64,000 nucleotides of DNA from Longirhabdus pacifica. GTDB lineage: Bacteria; Bacillota; Bacilli; Paenibacillales; DSM-105158. This document shows positions 56,653 to 64,000 of the stretch, piece by piece (position 1 is the first letter of the stretch; every line of letters begins with the position of its first letter). Under the pieces are notes generated by a model. It did not search any database. It saw only the letters and a program-made list of their open reading frames with translations, and was not told where the DNA came from. Position numbers and translations under genes: made by a program. The stretch is from contig NZ_QXJP01000015.1 in NCBI RefSeq assembly GCF_004115085.1, forward strand, positions 34,535 to 98,534, written 5' to 3'.

Positions 56653-58260
56653 TTATCCTCCTTTCTCCGTAAACTTCCCTATCCATATACGTTGCTGCTG
56701 AAATAATGGCTGTTGTATCCAAGGCTTTTCTACAATGGTTCTACCTTCTAATTGCTTCATTAATGCCCGCTGCACTTCGTCACTACTTCTTCTATTGAGC
56801 ATAGAGTAAGGAATGCTACTGTTCATGATGGTTGGTCGTGTTAATTTCCATTCGCTTTCCTGTTGTATATCATTCACCGTATCACTAATAACCTTACACA
56901 ATCCTCTTCTCATTGCCGCTAACAATGTCATGGTGATTTCACTTTCATAAAGCACTTCGCCTTGTTCCTTTACGACATACATGCGACCTATATCTTCTCC
57001 AACGATAGATTTAAGTGCTATACGTACTTCAACACCCGTTTGCTCTTTCAAAAACTGTATTAAATGTTGTATCGATGCTGGTAAAGACACTACGATACGT
57101 AAAGGCTTGTCTTCTTCCACAAAAGCAGCCATACCGCGCAAATAAAAGTGAGTTTCATTCCTATCCCCTATCCAAATGGATGGACTAGTTGAAGCTGTAG
57201 CATGTTGTTGATGTAGTTCGTTTTCGTTTTCTTTCCACTGCAAATAAGATTCCAGTGCTTGTACTAATCCAAACTCGGCCGCTGAAATAAAAGCGGTATC
57301 CACCGTCAAAGAGGAAAAACTGTCTACAAAATCGACTTGATAATGAGAAACAAACAGCTGCTTCTTTCTCGCTGTCTCTACGCTATTCATTCCCCTCACT
57401 AACGATTTCTGTTCCAATAACATCGACTCCACATGCTGCACAAATGCTAATGTATTGTCTTCCTTCACTTCCTCCTTCCCCATGATCCGTTCATAATACT
57501 CAAACGTACTTGTTACCTTCGCAGGATGTTGTATCGTTTGCATCGACCCATCAGAAAAAACAATACTTGCTGCATGTTGATTGTAAAGCTCTTTCTGTCT
57601 GTCCATATTGTATTTTTCTTTTGCAAATAATTGCTCCATCATAAAACGAAATAACACCATAGGAATAATCATATTGCCTAAATATCCTTTATTTCCTTGC
57701 GTGGACTGTAATATGGCATTCCACTGGGTAAGCAATGCATGCGTTGTTTTTTTGAACATCATATAATGTCCTTCATGATGTAGAACGATAAAGCTACCTA
57801 AAGGCGCTCCGAACATGTCATCATTCCAATATACCGAAACCGTTTTTTCACAAGTGCTATGCATCAACCCATTACTTCTAAAAAAGTCAACGACATGCGT
57901 AGGTGCACCTCGTAATGAAAACGTCACGTTTTCCAATTGCTCTAATACCTCATCATGCCGTTCAAAAGCATTCTCCATATGATGTATAACATAAGTGGAA
58001 AAGCGATACGATTTCTGTTTCACCTCATATACTAAATTCAATGTCACCGCTAGTTTAAATAGTTTCAGCTCTTGCTTTGTCCATGCATGCAAATCAATGT
58101 CCTTTCCATCTTTCAATTCAATGAGCATATGTAATAACGTCTCATAATCTTCTGTTCCTATGTTTGCCTCCAGTGCTCCAGTATCTTTGCGGATAAGCAA
58201 GGTTTGATCCGTATGTTTGAGAAAAAAGTTGGTTTTCGTTTTCCACCTCATAGGACTCAT
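56653..58260 (-). CDS. Ocin-ThiF-like cyclodehydratase partner
   Basis: 535 residues resembling 'putative thiazole-containing bacteriocin maturation' proteins. The first ~85 residues (FFLKHTDQTLLIRKDTGALE, KLFKLAVTLNLVYEVKQKSY) look like the winged-helix leader-binding element of TOMM partners, and the rest is a divergent E1-like fold with IWIGDRNETHFYLRGMAAFV. Likely job: bind the leader and present the precursor to the YcaO enzyme. I start at the ATG at 58260, which overlaps the previous stop by four bases (ATGA); the longer frame to 58341 would overlap that gene. Confidence 0.75.
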   Translation of the reverse strand: MSPMRWKTKTNFFLKHTDQTLLIRKDTGALEANIGTEDYETLLHMLIELKDGKDIDLHAWTKQELKLFKLAVTLNLVYEVKQKSYRFSTYVIHHMENAFERHDEVLEQLENVTFSLRGAPTHVVDFFRSNGLMHSTCEKTVSVYWNDDMFGAPLGSFIVLHHEGHYMMFKKTTHALLTQWNAILQSTQGNKGYLGNMIIPMVLFRFMMEQLFAKEKYNMDRQKELYNQHAASIVFSDGSMQTIQHPAKVTSTFEYYERIMGKEEVKEDNTLAFVQHVESMLLEQKSLVRGMNSVETARKKQLFVSHYQVDFVDSFSSLTVDTAFISAAEFGLVQALESYLQWKENENELHQQHATASTSPSIWIGDRNETHFYLRGMAAFVEEDKPLRIVVSLPASIQHLIQFLKEQTGVEVRIALKSIVGEDIGRMYVVKEQGEVLYESEITMTLLAAMRRGLCKVISDTVNDIQQESEWKLTRPTIMNSSIPYSMLNRRSSDEVQRALMKQLEGRTIVEKPWIQQPLFQQQRIWIGKFTEKGG

Positions 58261-59348
58261 AAGACACCTCTTCTTTCCTGCAAAATTTCTTTCCACGATG
58301 TGTTGTGCTTGTCCATCATGTACTGACATACTGCATAGCATGCAAAATTTTTCTCTGAAAAGCTAAATTGCAGCATGTAAATACCACGATATACGATATT
58401 CATCAAGACCCGATAAATAATATGCTCCTCGTGCTGAATCGTTTGATCTAGTTCATTAGACAGCAAATAATGATGAAATTCACTTGGGATTCCTTCCATA
58501 TTGTCGATCAACGTTTGCTTTTGTTTATCTGATGTATAGTAACCAGGTTCGTCCGTAAATAAATGAGATGCTTGCTCTTTAATATATGCAAAGTTGGAGC
58601 CGATCACTTCATTCCACGCCGCTCCAATCTCTCTTTCATATTGACTATCCTCAAATACAGCATCGACATCCACTTTCTCATACAGACTTTGATAGGACTT
58701 TTCGAACAGCTCTTTCTTTCCGTATTTTTCTGCTAAGGCCATCACGCCTTCTATGTTGGAAACGTAGACAAGTACAGCGTATTTAGGAGAAAAAGCAGAA
58801 AACGTCAACACATCATACATCATGCGAATGAGATAACGTAATTTCGTGTCATCATCTATTTGAATAAATCTTTCCCCGTTGGAACTAATAAACGTTTGCA
58901 TCTGGAATAAGCAATGATGATGTACTAGGAAATGATGATACGAATTGAAAGTTTGATGTAAATACGTTTCGCTGTAAGGCGCTATGTTTACTTTTACATG
59001 TTGCTGAACATCTATATGTTCATATTGCACGCTCTCCATTTGCGATATCGTACTATTTTGTTTTTCGTATTTTTGTAAATTCGCTTTAATTTCTTCCTTC
59101 GATAACTGCCCAAAATGGGACGTGACAAAGTCTTGGAATTGTTGTTGCAACGGAGCCAGCATGTAGGCAAACTTTTCTGGTATCACCACTCGATAATGTG
59201 GCCCCCCGTTCCAGCCTCGATCTGCAAAGTAATTTCCAACTATGTTTTTAAAATAAGGGATGATAAAGTGAAAATACGTGTATTCCTTCTGTGCTTCACT
59301 TCCGAAAAAATATGCTTTTACCTCCATCCACTTTTCATTCATACTCAT
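58257..59348 (-). CDS. Thiopeptide-type SpaB_C-like protein 1 (363 aa), possible pyridine synthase
   Basis: The N-terminus YTYFHFIIPYFKNIVGNYFA then DRGWNGGPHYRVVIP fits the SpaB_C/thiopeptide-type domain. In place of ERYGG it has VNIAPYSETYLHQTF. Its length and divergence are nearer to pyridine synthases (TbtD/PbtD type, which join two dehydroalanines by [4+2] cycloaddition and release the leader) than to elimination domains. That division of labour with the 287-residue paralogue is inference. ATGA overlap with the lanB stop and GGGGGA before the start. Confidence 0.75.
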   Translation of the reverse strand: MSMNEKWMEVKAYFFGSEAQKEYTYFHFIIPYFKNIVGNYFADRGWNGGPHYRVVIPEKFAYMLAPLQQQFQDFVTSHFGQLSKEEIKANLQKYEKQNSTISQMESVQYEHIDVQQHVKVNIAPYSETYLHQTFNSYHHFLVHHHCLFQMQTFISSNGERFIQIDDDTKLRYLIRMMYDVLTFSAFSPKYAVLVYVSNIEGVMALAEKYGKKELFEKSYQSLYEKVDVDAVFEDSQYEREIGAAWNEVIGSNFAYIKEQASHLFTDEPGYYTSDKQKQTLIDNMEGIPSEFHHYLLSNELDQTIQHEEHIIYRVLMNIVYRGIYMLQFSFSEKNFACYAVCQYMMDKHNTSWKEILQERRGVL

Positions 59349-61978
59349 TCCCCCATGATCACTTCAAATTGATATTCTTTATTGTTAGCGTAGTCTGATA
59401 GTGAAGGAAATGCTTCTTCTACGATGACGTGTGTATAATTGGAACACAGTTTGACGAAACCTTTTATAAATAGCGGTGAAAAAAGATTGTAATACTGCGG
59501 TTTTAACTCCGTTCTTTTCATGGTTAAATAATTCATCGTCGTTTGCGCCGTATGTGGTCGCGAGAAAAATTCCATCGGTAATGCATGTTGCATAAAATAC
59601 GTGGCCAATTGTACAGCAATTTCATTGGAAGGTGCATTCCAATCAAAATAACTCGTATCTAGTAGCCACCTTTCCCTACCAATGATCGTATTTCCTACAT
59701 ACATGCGAGGAATATGATCGGTAACGAAATGTTTTTTCGAGTTATCCCATAAATCCATGAGGTTCATATCAAAAATAGGACTAATCACATCTTGCACGAT
59801 TTGCACCGTATGCGGCAGCATCACATCCACTAAACTGCCTAATCTTAGCACTTTTACCGTCTCACCTGTCTCTTTTTGCTTGATATCTACTAACCCCAGT
59901 TGTTCATTAAAAGCAAAACATAGCTGATTCATGTGAACGGTTTCATTCTCATTTTCCGTTCCTCTACTGTTGTCAAATATTAATCTAGTAGGCAAGATAT
60001 TTCGGTGCCGGTTCGCATTAAAACCGTAACTCTCTCTAATGTTGATCGTTTGATCACCAAATAACGTGTTCACGTAAGATTGGAAGTCTTTATCCTCGTA
60101 TATAGACGGTTCATGCTCGAAAAAGCGCGCAAACAATCGCAAACTGCCCGTATACATTTTATTTAGTACTGGCTCCCCATTCAACTGTTGCAATAGTACC
60201 GTGGATGATAAAACCTCTTCACGCTGATACATCGTTTTAAACGTTTGGTACCATGTCGCAATTTGTTTTTTATCTATACCAGCATAAACTCCGTCTTGTC
60301 TGTTTTTCATGGAAAGGAAATAGGTGCGTATTTCATCTTTGATCTGCTCAAGCTGTGATGCCGTTTTGGATTGCAAGTGTACAGGAGCCAACACATTATT
60401 CCAACTATCATATTTCTGTAGCACCTCCAAATATAATGATCTGACCTCTATATCCGTTAATGCTACCTCCTTCATGCCGTATCGCTCGTAAAAATGATGC
60501 GCAAATTCCAGCTGAAATGACACTGCTGGATTCAAAATGAGTGCTAATTTTTGTACATCATGTATGTCCCTCTGCGTTTCTTTGCTTAACGTATAATGTT
60601 CCCCGGAGTGAGACACCACTGCATCTTCATACAACATTAAATCTTTCGGAAAGGTGTAGTGCAGCAAATTCTCCAAGCACTTTACTTCCGATATCATTTT
60701 TGCATGAATATCAAATCGCTGTCCCCCAGTTGCATGTTCAAATTCATGTAGTAAATCCATGATTTTATTCGTATGCTCCAGTGTTGCAGCTACTTTTCCT
60801 GGCTTATCATCAAAACTTCGCAATGTATGCTCAAAATGTTCATACACGTGCTCACTATATTCATTCACACAGATGTCTGGATAAAGTATTCCTTTTTGAA
60901 TCAGTCCATGAAATAACAATTTTGTTATCGTCTCTTCATCTGCATGAGGACGTAGCAATGATTCCAACTCCCTGTAGCTTAGCGTCCCTTTTTGCTGCAA
61001 AGCATCGAAAAGAATGTCTAATATAAAATTATTTTTCATCGATATCTTTTTCTCCACGTTGTTAAATACTTTTCCTCCGTTCATATCAACTTGAATAATA
61101 AAATGAACGTGATCTTGATTGTCTTTCATAGAAAAAGATTTTCGATACGATAGCTGTTTTGCATAATACAAGTCGTTCGCTAACAACTGTACAATTTTTT
61201 GTAATATGAAATAATTAATTTCTGTTACTAATCGTTGAACCGGCTCCTCCTGTTCTTGCATCCGCACATATGGAGCATCCTTCATGCTGTTAACCGTTTT
61301 CTTCGTTTCCTCCGTTTTTCTCGTTTCCGTCGGTTCCTTAGTGTCCGTGGTCTTGGTGGTCTCCGTGGTCTTCCTATTCTCGTTAGGCTCTGTTCCTATC
61401 TTTACCAATTCCACACTAGTAAAAGAACTAAACGGACTAGATTTCACTGCAGACCTCGCTAAAATTCGACTCAACGGATAGTCTAATTTTCTTAATTTAG
61501 CATTATGTGCCTCACTTGGAGTATGTATATATTTTTTGTACTTAAAATGCATATCTGGATTAATGAGCGGTAAAGGAATAGATAACGCATCATATTGTTG
61601 AAACATTCGCTGCAATGCTGCTCTATCTAACTGGAGCTTATTTTCATATAGTTGATGCATTTTCTCATACGCTTCATCGCAATCTTCATCCACTTTTTTA
61701 AAGGATGACAATGCTTGTACAATGTCAGGAGAGTACTTATCCCAGTTTATGTTTTTATCATTGTATATGCGCCTTTTCAACGTTAACAGCGTATGATCTT
61801 GTGTGTTTTTAAATAGCTTTTCAAGCAGCGCAATGACGTCCGCTTTCCTATTTTCTTTCATCTGCACAGCATCCTGCCAATCCACAACAGCCTTTATCCA
61901 TTCCGAATCTCTAAAGTGGTGGAAGCGATGCATCGATATGGGATTTTTTCGAATCATGTACCAAGGAAACACGTTCAT
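59345..61978 (-). CDS. Lantibiotic dehydratase N-terminal protein (LanB glutamylation domain)
   Basis: 877 residues. In split LanB systems this protein transfers glutamate from glutamyl-tRNA to Ser/Thr of the precursor, and a separate protein eliminates it to leave dehydroalanine. Family blocks include YPLSRILARSAVKSSPFSSF, FNANRHRNILPTRLIFDNSR, MNQLCFAFNEQLGLVDIKQK and PRMYVGNTIIGRERWLLDTS. There is no SpaB_C domain at the end, matching the two stand-alone copies. I use the ATG at 61978, eight bases after TTGGAG; the GTG at 61987 overlaps that site. An unusual Thr/Lys/Glu repeat (about residues 200-235) interrupts the protein. Confidence 0.9.
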   Translation of the reverse strand: MNVFPWYMIRKNPISMHRFHHFRDSEWIKAVVDWQDAVQMKENRKADVIALLEKLFKNTQDHTLLTLKRRIYNDKNINWDKYSPDIVQALSSFKKVDEDCDEAYEKMHQLYENKLQLDRAALQRMFQQYDALSIPLPLINPDMHFKYKKYIHTPSEAHNAKLRKLDYPLSRILARSAVKSSPFSSFTSVELVKIGTEPNENRKTTETTKTTDTKEPTETRKTEETKKTVNSMKDAPYVRMQEQEEPVQRLVTEINYFILQKIVQLLANDLYYAKQLSYRKSFSMKDNQDHVHFIIQVDMNGGKVFNNVEKKISMKNNFILDILFDALQQKGTLSYRELESLLRPHADEETITKLLFHGLIQKGILYPDICVNEYSEHVYEHFEHTLRSFDDKPGKVAATLEHTNKIMDLLHEFEHATGGQRFDIHAKMISEVKCLENLLHYTFPKDLMLYEDAVVSHSGEHYTLSKETQRDIHDVQKLALILNPAVSFQLEFAHHFYERYGMKEVALTDIEVRSLYLEVLQKYDSWNNVLAPVHLQSKTASQLEQIKDEIRTYFLSMKNRQDGVYAGIDKKQIATWYQTFKTMYQREEVLSSTVLLQQLNGEPVLNKMYTGSLRLFARFFEHEPSIYEDKDFQSYVNTLFGDQTINIRESYGFNANRHRNILPTRLIFDNSRGTENENETVHMNQLCFAFNEQLGLVDIKQKETGETVKVLRLGSLVDVMLPHTVQIVQDVISPIFDMNLMDLWDNSKKHFVTDHIPRMYVGNTIIGRERWLLDTSYFDWNAPSNEIAVQLATYFMQHALPMEFFSRPHTAQTTMNYLTMKRTELKPQYYNLFSPLFIKGFVKLCSNYTHVIVEEAFPSLSDYANNKEYQFEVIMGE

Positions 61979-62152
61979 CCTATCCACTCCAATCTACGCA
62001 TATGCTTATAGTAATGAATATAAATAAAGTGAATCAGTATCTGTACCCTACTACGAATCGGGGTTGAAATGCCACGATTGCTATGTTGTACTCTAGCAAA
62101 TGAAAAAATGAGCTAAACTTCGTAAATGAAAATGAACTAAACTTTGTGAAGG

Positions 62153-62207
62153 AAGTCTATTTGCATGCAAGTTGTTTTAAAACATCATCTTGTATGCAAA
62201 TAGACTT
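62153..62207 (-). promoter_or_regulatory. Large hairpin between the precursor gene and lanB
   Basis: The arms AAGTCTATTTGCATGCAAG (62153-62171) and CTTGTATGCAAATAGACTT (62189-62207) pair over 19 bp with one mismatch (a G-U pair on the - strand), 17-nt loop. No T-run follows on the - strand. It begins about 50 nt after the precursor stop, so it could act as an RNA stabiliser, processing site or partial terminator giving more precursor than enzyme. Confidence 0.7.
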
Positions 62208-62260
62208 GAACATAGAGCATGTACACCTAATATCAATATGTTGACGTATCAGAGAAGTTA

Positions 62261-62437
62261 TTAGTTTCCACCACCGCAACTCACACATGAACTTGAACCA
62301 CAACATGACGTCGAACCACTAGAGCTGGAACCACTAGTAGCTGCCGTTTCAGATAGTAATCTACCTTCTGAAACCTCCATAATTTCAATGCTGTCAATTT
62401 CATCTAATATACTTTTTAACGTTGTCGTTGTACTCAT
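62261..62437 (-). CDS. Thiopeptide-type precursor peptide (58 aa)
   Basis: Substrate of the cluster. Leader, residues ~1-33: acidic and hydrophobic (LKSILDEIDSIEIMEVSEGR), typical of thiopeptide leaders that end in a M-x-E-x-x-A-like stretch, here LLSETAA. Core, from about residue 34: almost wholly Ser, Gly, Cys and Thr, with four Cys (residues 45, 46, 51, 54), a Thr-Ser-Cys-Cys unit and the tail SCGGGN. The start is the ATG at 62437 behind AAAGGAGG; an upstream in-frame ATG at 62491 has no ribosome site. The leader cleavage point is not certain. First gene of the operon. Confidence 0.88.
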   Translation of the reverse strand: MSTTTTLKSILDEIDSIEIMEVSEGRLLSETAATSGSSSSGSTSCCGSSSCVSCGGGN

Positions 62438-63127
62438 ATTTTCTTCCTCCTTTATCCTATTTTTTTGACACCTAAATGAGACCTTGTCCATAAAACTACT
62501 ATGCTTACTTCACATCACCTCCTTCACTTCATTTCAACATGTATCACAACGTATGAAATATAATCTATTTAACATAGACTAATAGACTGAGGGTAACGGA
62601 AACTAGTACATACTTTACCAATAAAAGATGGTAAACACAGACAGTAAAGGTCATTGCACAGCTTGTCCATTTTCTATGAAAAAAGATAACGTTCAAGACC
62701 GCATCATGGATGTATTTTCATTGTACTTAAGTCATTCAGTAATAGATGGATGTGTGAAAAAGTTAAACTAAGGATGTGTGTGACAAATATCTTTTGTTGT
62801 CTTTTGTTCTGCATACGGTGAATCGTTATGCATGCGGTGGATCATTATGCATACGATAAAAAGCAAAAAGAACTAAGATATTTATCTTGATGTAGTGACG
62901 GTTAAACCGCAGCGGATAGTATAAATAAAGGAAGGTTTATTAAAAAAGATAATAATAGAATCGTAGTATTGTTGAATAGAATATATTTTCCGAGTACATT
63001 TCAGCGTATATTTTTAATAAAATATGTTATTTTATAAAATAATACCATTATATGATAATGATTTCAATTCATTTATTTAAAATATTTGTATTTTCTGATT
63101 ATTTTACAATTAAAAATAAAAAGACGC
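62438..63127. other. Upstream region of the thiopeptide operon
   Basis: About 690 bases without a recognisable gene. Holds, on the - strand, a perfect Shine-Dalgarno sequence AAGGAGGTGAT (62514-62524) with no ORF, an inverted repeat TTTACCA/TGGTAAA near 62616-62637, the repeat element at 62782-62886, and ~120 bases of very AT-rich sequence (62985-63120). The operon promoter should be here, but I could not choose one confidently. Confidence 0.5.
62782..62886. repeat. 105-bp imperfect palindrome with central 19-bp tandem repeats
   Basis: The ends GACAAATATCTT (62782-62793) and AAGATATTTATC (62875-62886) are inverted repeats with one mismatch. The centre has two 19-bp direct repeats, GCATACGGTGAATCGTTAT (62811-62829) and GCATGCGGTGGATCATTAT (62830-62848), plus a partial third. 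Could be a small non-autonomous element or a cluster of regulator sites. Confidence 0.55.
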
Positions 63128-63243
63128 TTATCGTCTTATAGTACCTGATCCCATTCCTCGAAATGCTTCTGGTTTATACCATTCGTAGTGAGGTTTGTAT
63201 CCATTTACTCGGTACATATAATATCTGACTTCCTGAATGATAA
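63128..63243 (-). pseudogene. Possible gene remnant, C-terminal fragment
   Basis: Open on the - strand in a frame different from the upstream small-protein gene and ending at 63128. It encodes a protein-like tail (VRYYMYRVNGYKPHYEWYKP, ending SGTIRR) followed at once by a terminator-like hairpin AGACG/CGTCT and T-run. No start or ribosome site seen. May be the leftover end of a lost gene. Family not recognised. Confidence 0.3.
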
Positions 63244-63699
63244 TTATTTCAGTATGAAATCGATATATTGGATAAAATCATTTAAGCTGTCCCTTGATAT
63301 TGAAATGTCGGAATTTCCATAATTCAATCCTGAATGATAGATGAGGAATGGGTTATCAGGATAGAATCCTTTTTGTTTAACAATAACCATGAAAATTAAT
63401 TCTTTATCTGAGAAATGTATATTGGTTTCGTTGGAATCAGATATTTTTGATAAGAAATGAAGGATACCAGCTATTTTATATGGATTTGTTATTATATATT
63501 CTGTATCATCCTTTATGCCTTTATTATCAATTTGCGCATTTCTTAAATCATAAAATTCTATTCGTTCTATATTATTTACATTAAGTAAGTCTTGATCAAT
63601 GATTTCAGAAGGTTTATCTGTAAAGTTATATACAAAATACCCAAAAAATAATAATATATGTAAAATTACAATTAAAATGAATTTTTTGTTTGAAGACAT
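63244..63699 (-). CDS. Small membrane-anchored protein of unknown function
   Basis: 151 residues: an N-terminal hydrophobic helix (FILIVILHILLFFGYFVYNF, about residues 7-26) and a soluble domain with YIITNPYKIAGILHFLSKIS. I do not recognise the family; small exported proteins of this size and composition are common in Bacilli. AAAGGAAG lies nine bases before the ATG. It is on the same strand as the thiopeptide operon but separated from it by about 800 bases, so a role in the cluster is not implied. Confidence 0.6.
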   Translation of the reverse strand: MSSNKKFILIVILHILLFFGYFVYNFTDKPSEIIDQDLLNVNNIERIEFYDLRNAQIDNKGIKDDTEYIITNPYKIAGILHFLSKISDSNETNIHFSDKELIFMVIVKQKGFYPDNPFLIYHSGLNYGNSDISISRDSLNDFIQYIDFILK

Positions 63700-63870
63700 A
63701 ACATTTAACTTCCTTTTCTATTGTCTATGAAATGATGATCGCACCCTAAAGCCAAAGCTATTTTAATTTCAATTTCAATATTTTTTTCTCTGTATGATAC
63801 ACGATAATGTCATCTTTGGCACGAACCAATTCTCTTGTAGCTTCTTTAATGCTTTCAACATCACGGACAC

Positions 63871-64000
63871 CTACTTTCTTCCTTGCTTTTCAATGTACTG
63901 TTTGATGGTTTCTATGGAAGCACGACCCGTTGTCATTAAGCAGAAGCTTCTTGACCAAAACATTTCTTTCCAAAGCTTTTTTCGAATGAAGGGGTAGTCA
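63871..64000 (-). mobile_element. C-terminal end of an IS200/IS605-type TnpA transposase, cut by the window edge
   Basis: The - strand frame reads in from the right edge: DYPFIRKKLWKEMFWSRSFC, then TTGRASIETIKQYIEKQ and a stop. This matches the end of single-strand Y1 transposases (TnpA), including the helix with the catalytic Tyr in the QYIEKQ segment. About 43 residues are visible. Another open stretch (63776-63870, - strand) follows out of frame and may be residue of the same element. Whether the element is intact cannot be seen. Confidence 0.65.

Overview
This is about 64 kb of AT-rich chromosome from a spore-forming, Gram-positive bacterium of the order Bacillales. The signs are GGAGG ribosome sites throughout, GTG and TTG starts, B. 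subtilis-type genes (yerB, yerC, dagK, rlmCD), a Fur box, a cre box, and proteins that look like spore-coat components. No rRNA, tRNA or CRISPR array was seen.

Layout. (1) 1-6.5 kb: histidine utilisation. hutU (cut by the left edge), hutI and hutG form a tight + strand operon. A nitroreductase follows, then hutH on the - strand behind its own leader with a terminator-type hairpin. (2) 6.5-22.9 kb: housekeeping genes (an NMN-adenylyltransferase-like enzyme, an ABC-F protein, NUDIX, TM2, aldo-keto reductase, RlmCD, DagK, CbiX-like, YerC, YerB, YcaQ-like, ASCH, Bax-inhibitor-like, MFS). The ABC-F gene has a 470-nt leader with a 43-codon upstream ORF and stacked terminators. (3) 22.9-27.1 kb: a Fur-controlled siderophore ABC importer. 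(4) 27.5-30.4 kb: lactate permease and a TspO-like membrane protein. (5) 30.4-38 kb: two paralogous solute-binding lipoproteins without permeases, then two ankyrin-repeat proteins, one exported, that share near-identical terminators. (6) 38-46.6 kb: a DesK/NarL two-component pair, a HIT protein, a large beta-propeller-like membrane protein and a three-gene ABC-2 exporter that together recall LnrJK-LnrLMN. (7) 46.7-49.3 kb: Ntn-hydrolase, MerR regulator and peroxiredoxin-like protein.

(8) 49.5-62.4 kb, - strand: the most interesting region, a complete-looking thiopeptide-type RiPP (ribosomally made, modified peptide) cluster. A 58-residue precursor with a Ser/Gly/Cys-rich core is followed by a LanB glutamylation protein, a SpaB_C-like protein, an E1/ThiF-like partner, a YcaO cyclodehydratase, a SagB-like protein, a second SpaB_C-like protein, a canonical SagB dehydrogenase, another E1-like protein and an ABC exporter. 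Most junctions are ATGA/TTGA overlaps or a few bases apart, so this is one coupled operon. The expected chemistry is azole formation on Cys/Ser/Thr, dehydration of Ser, and possibly [4+2] pyridine closure. (9) 62.5-64 kb: a repeat-rich region upstream of the precursor, a small membrane protein and the tail of an IS200/IS605-type transposase at the right edge.

All functional calls come from reading motifs and gene order; no database search was possible. Start codons were chosen by ribosome-binding-site position where the longest open frame looked wrong.
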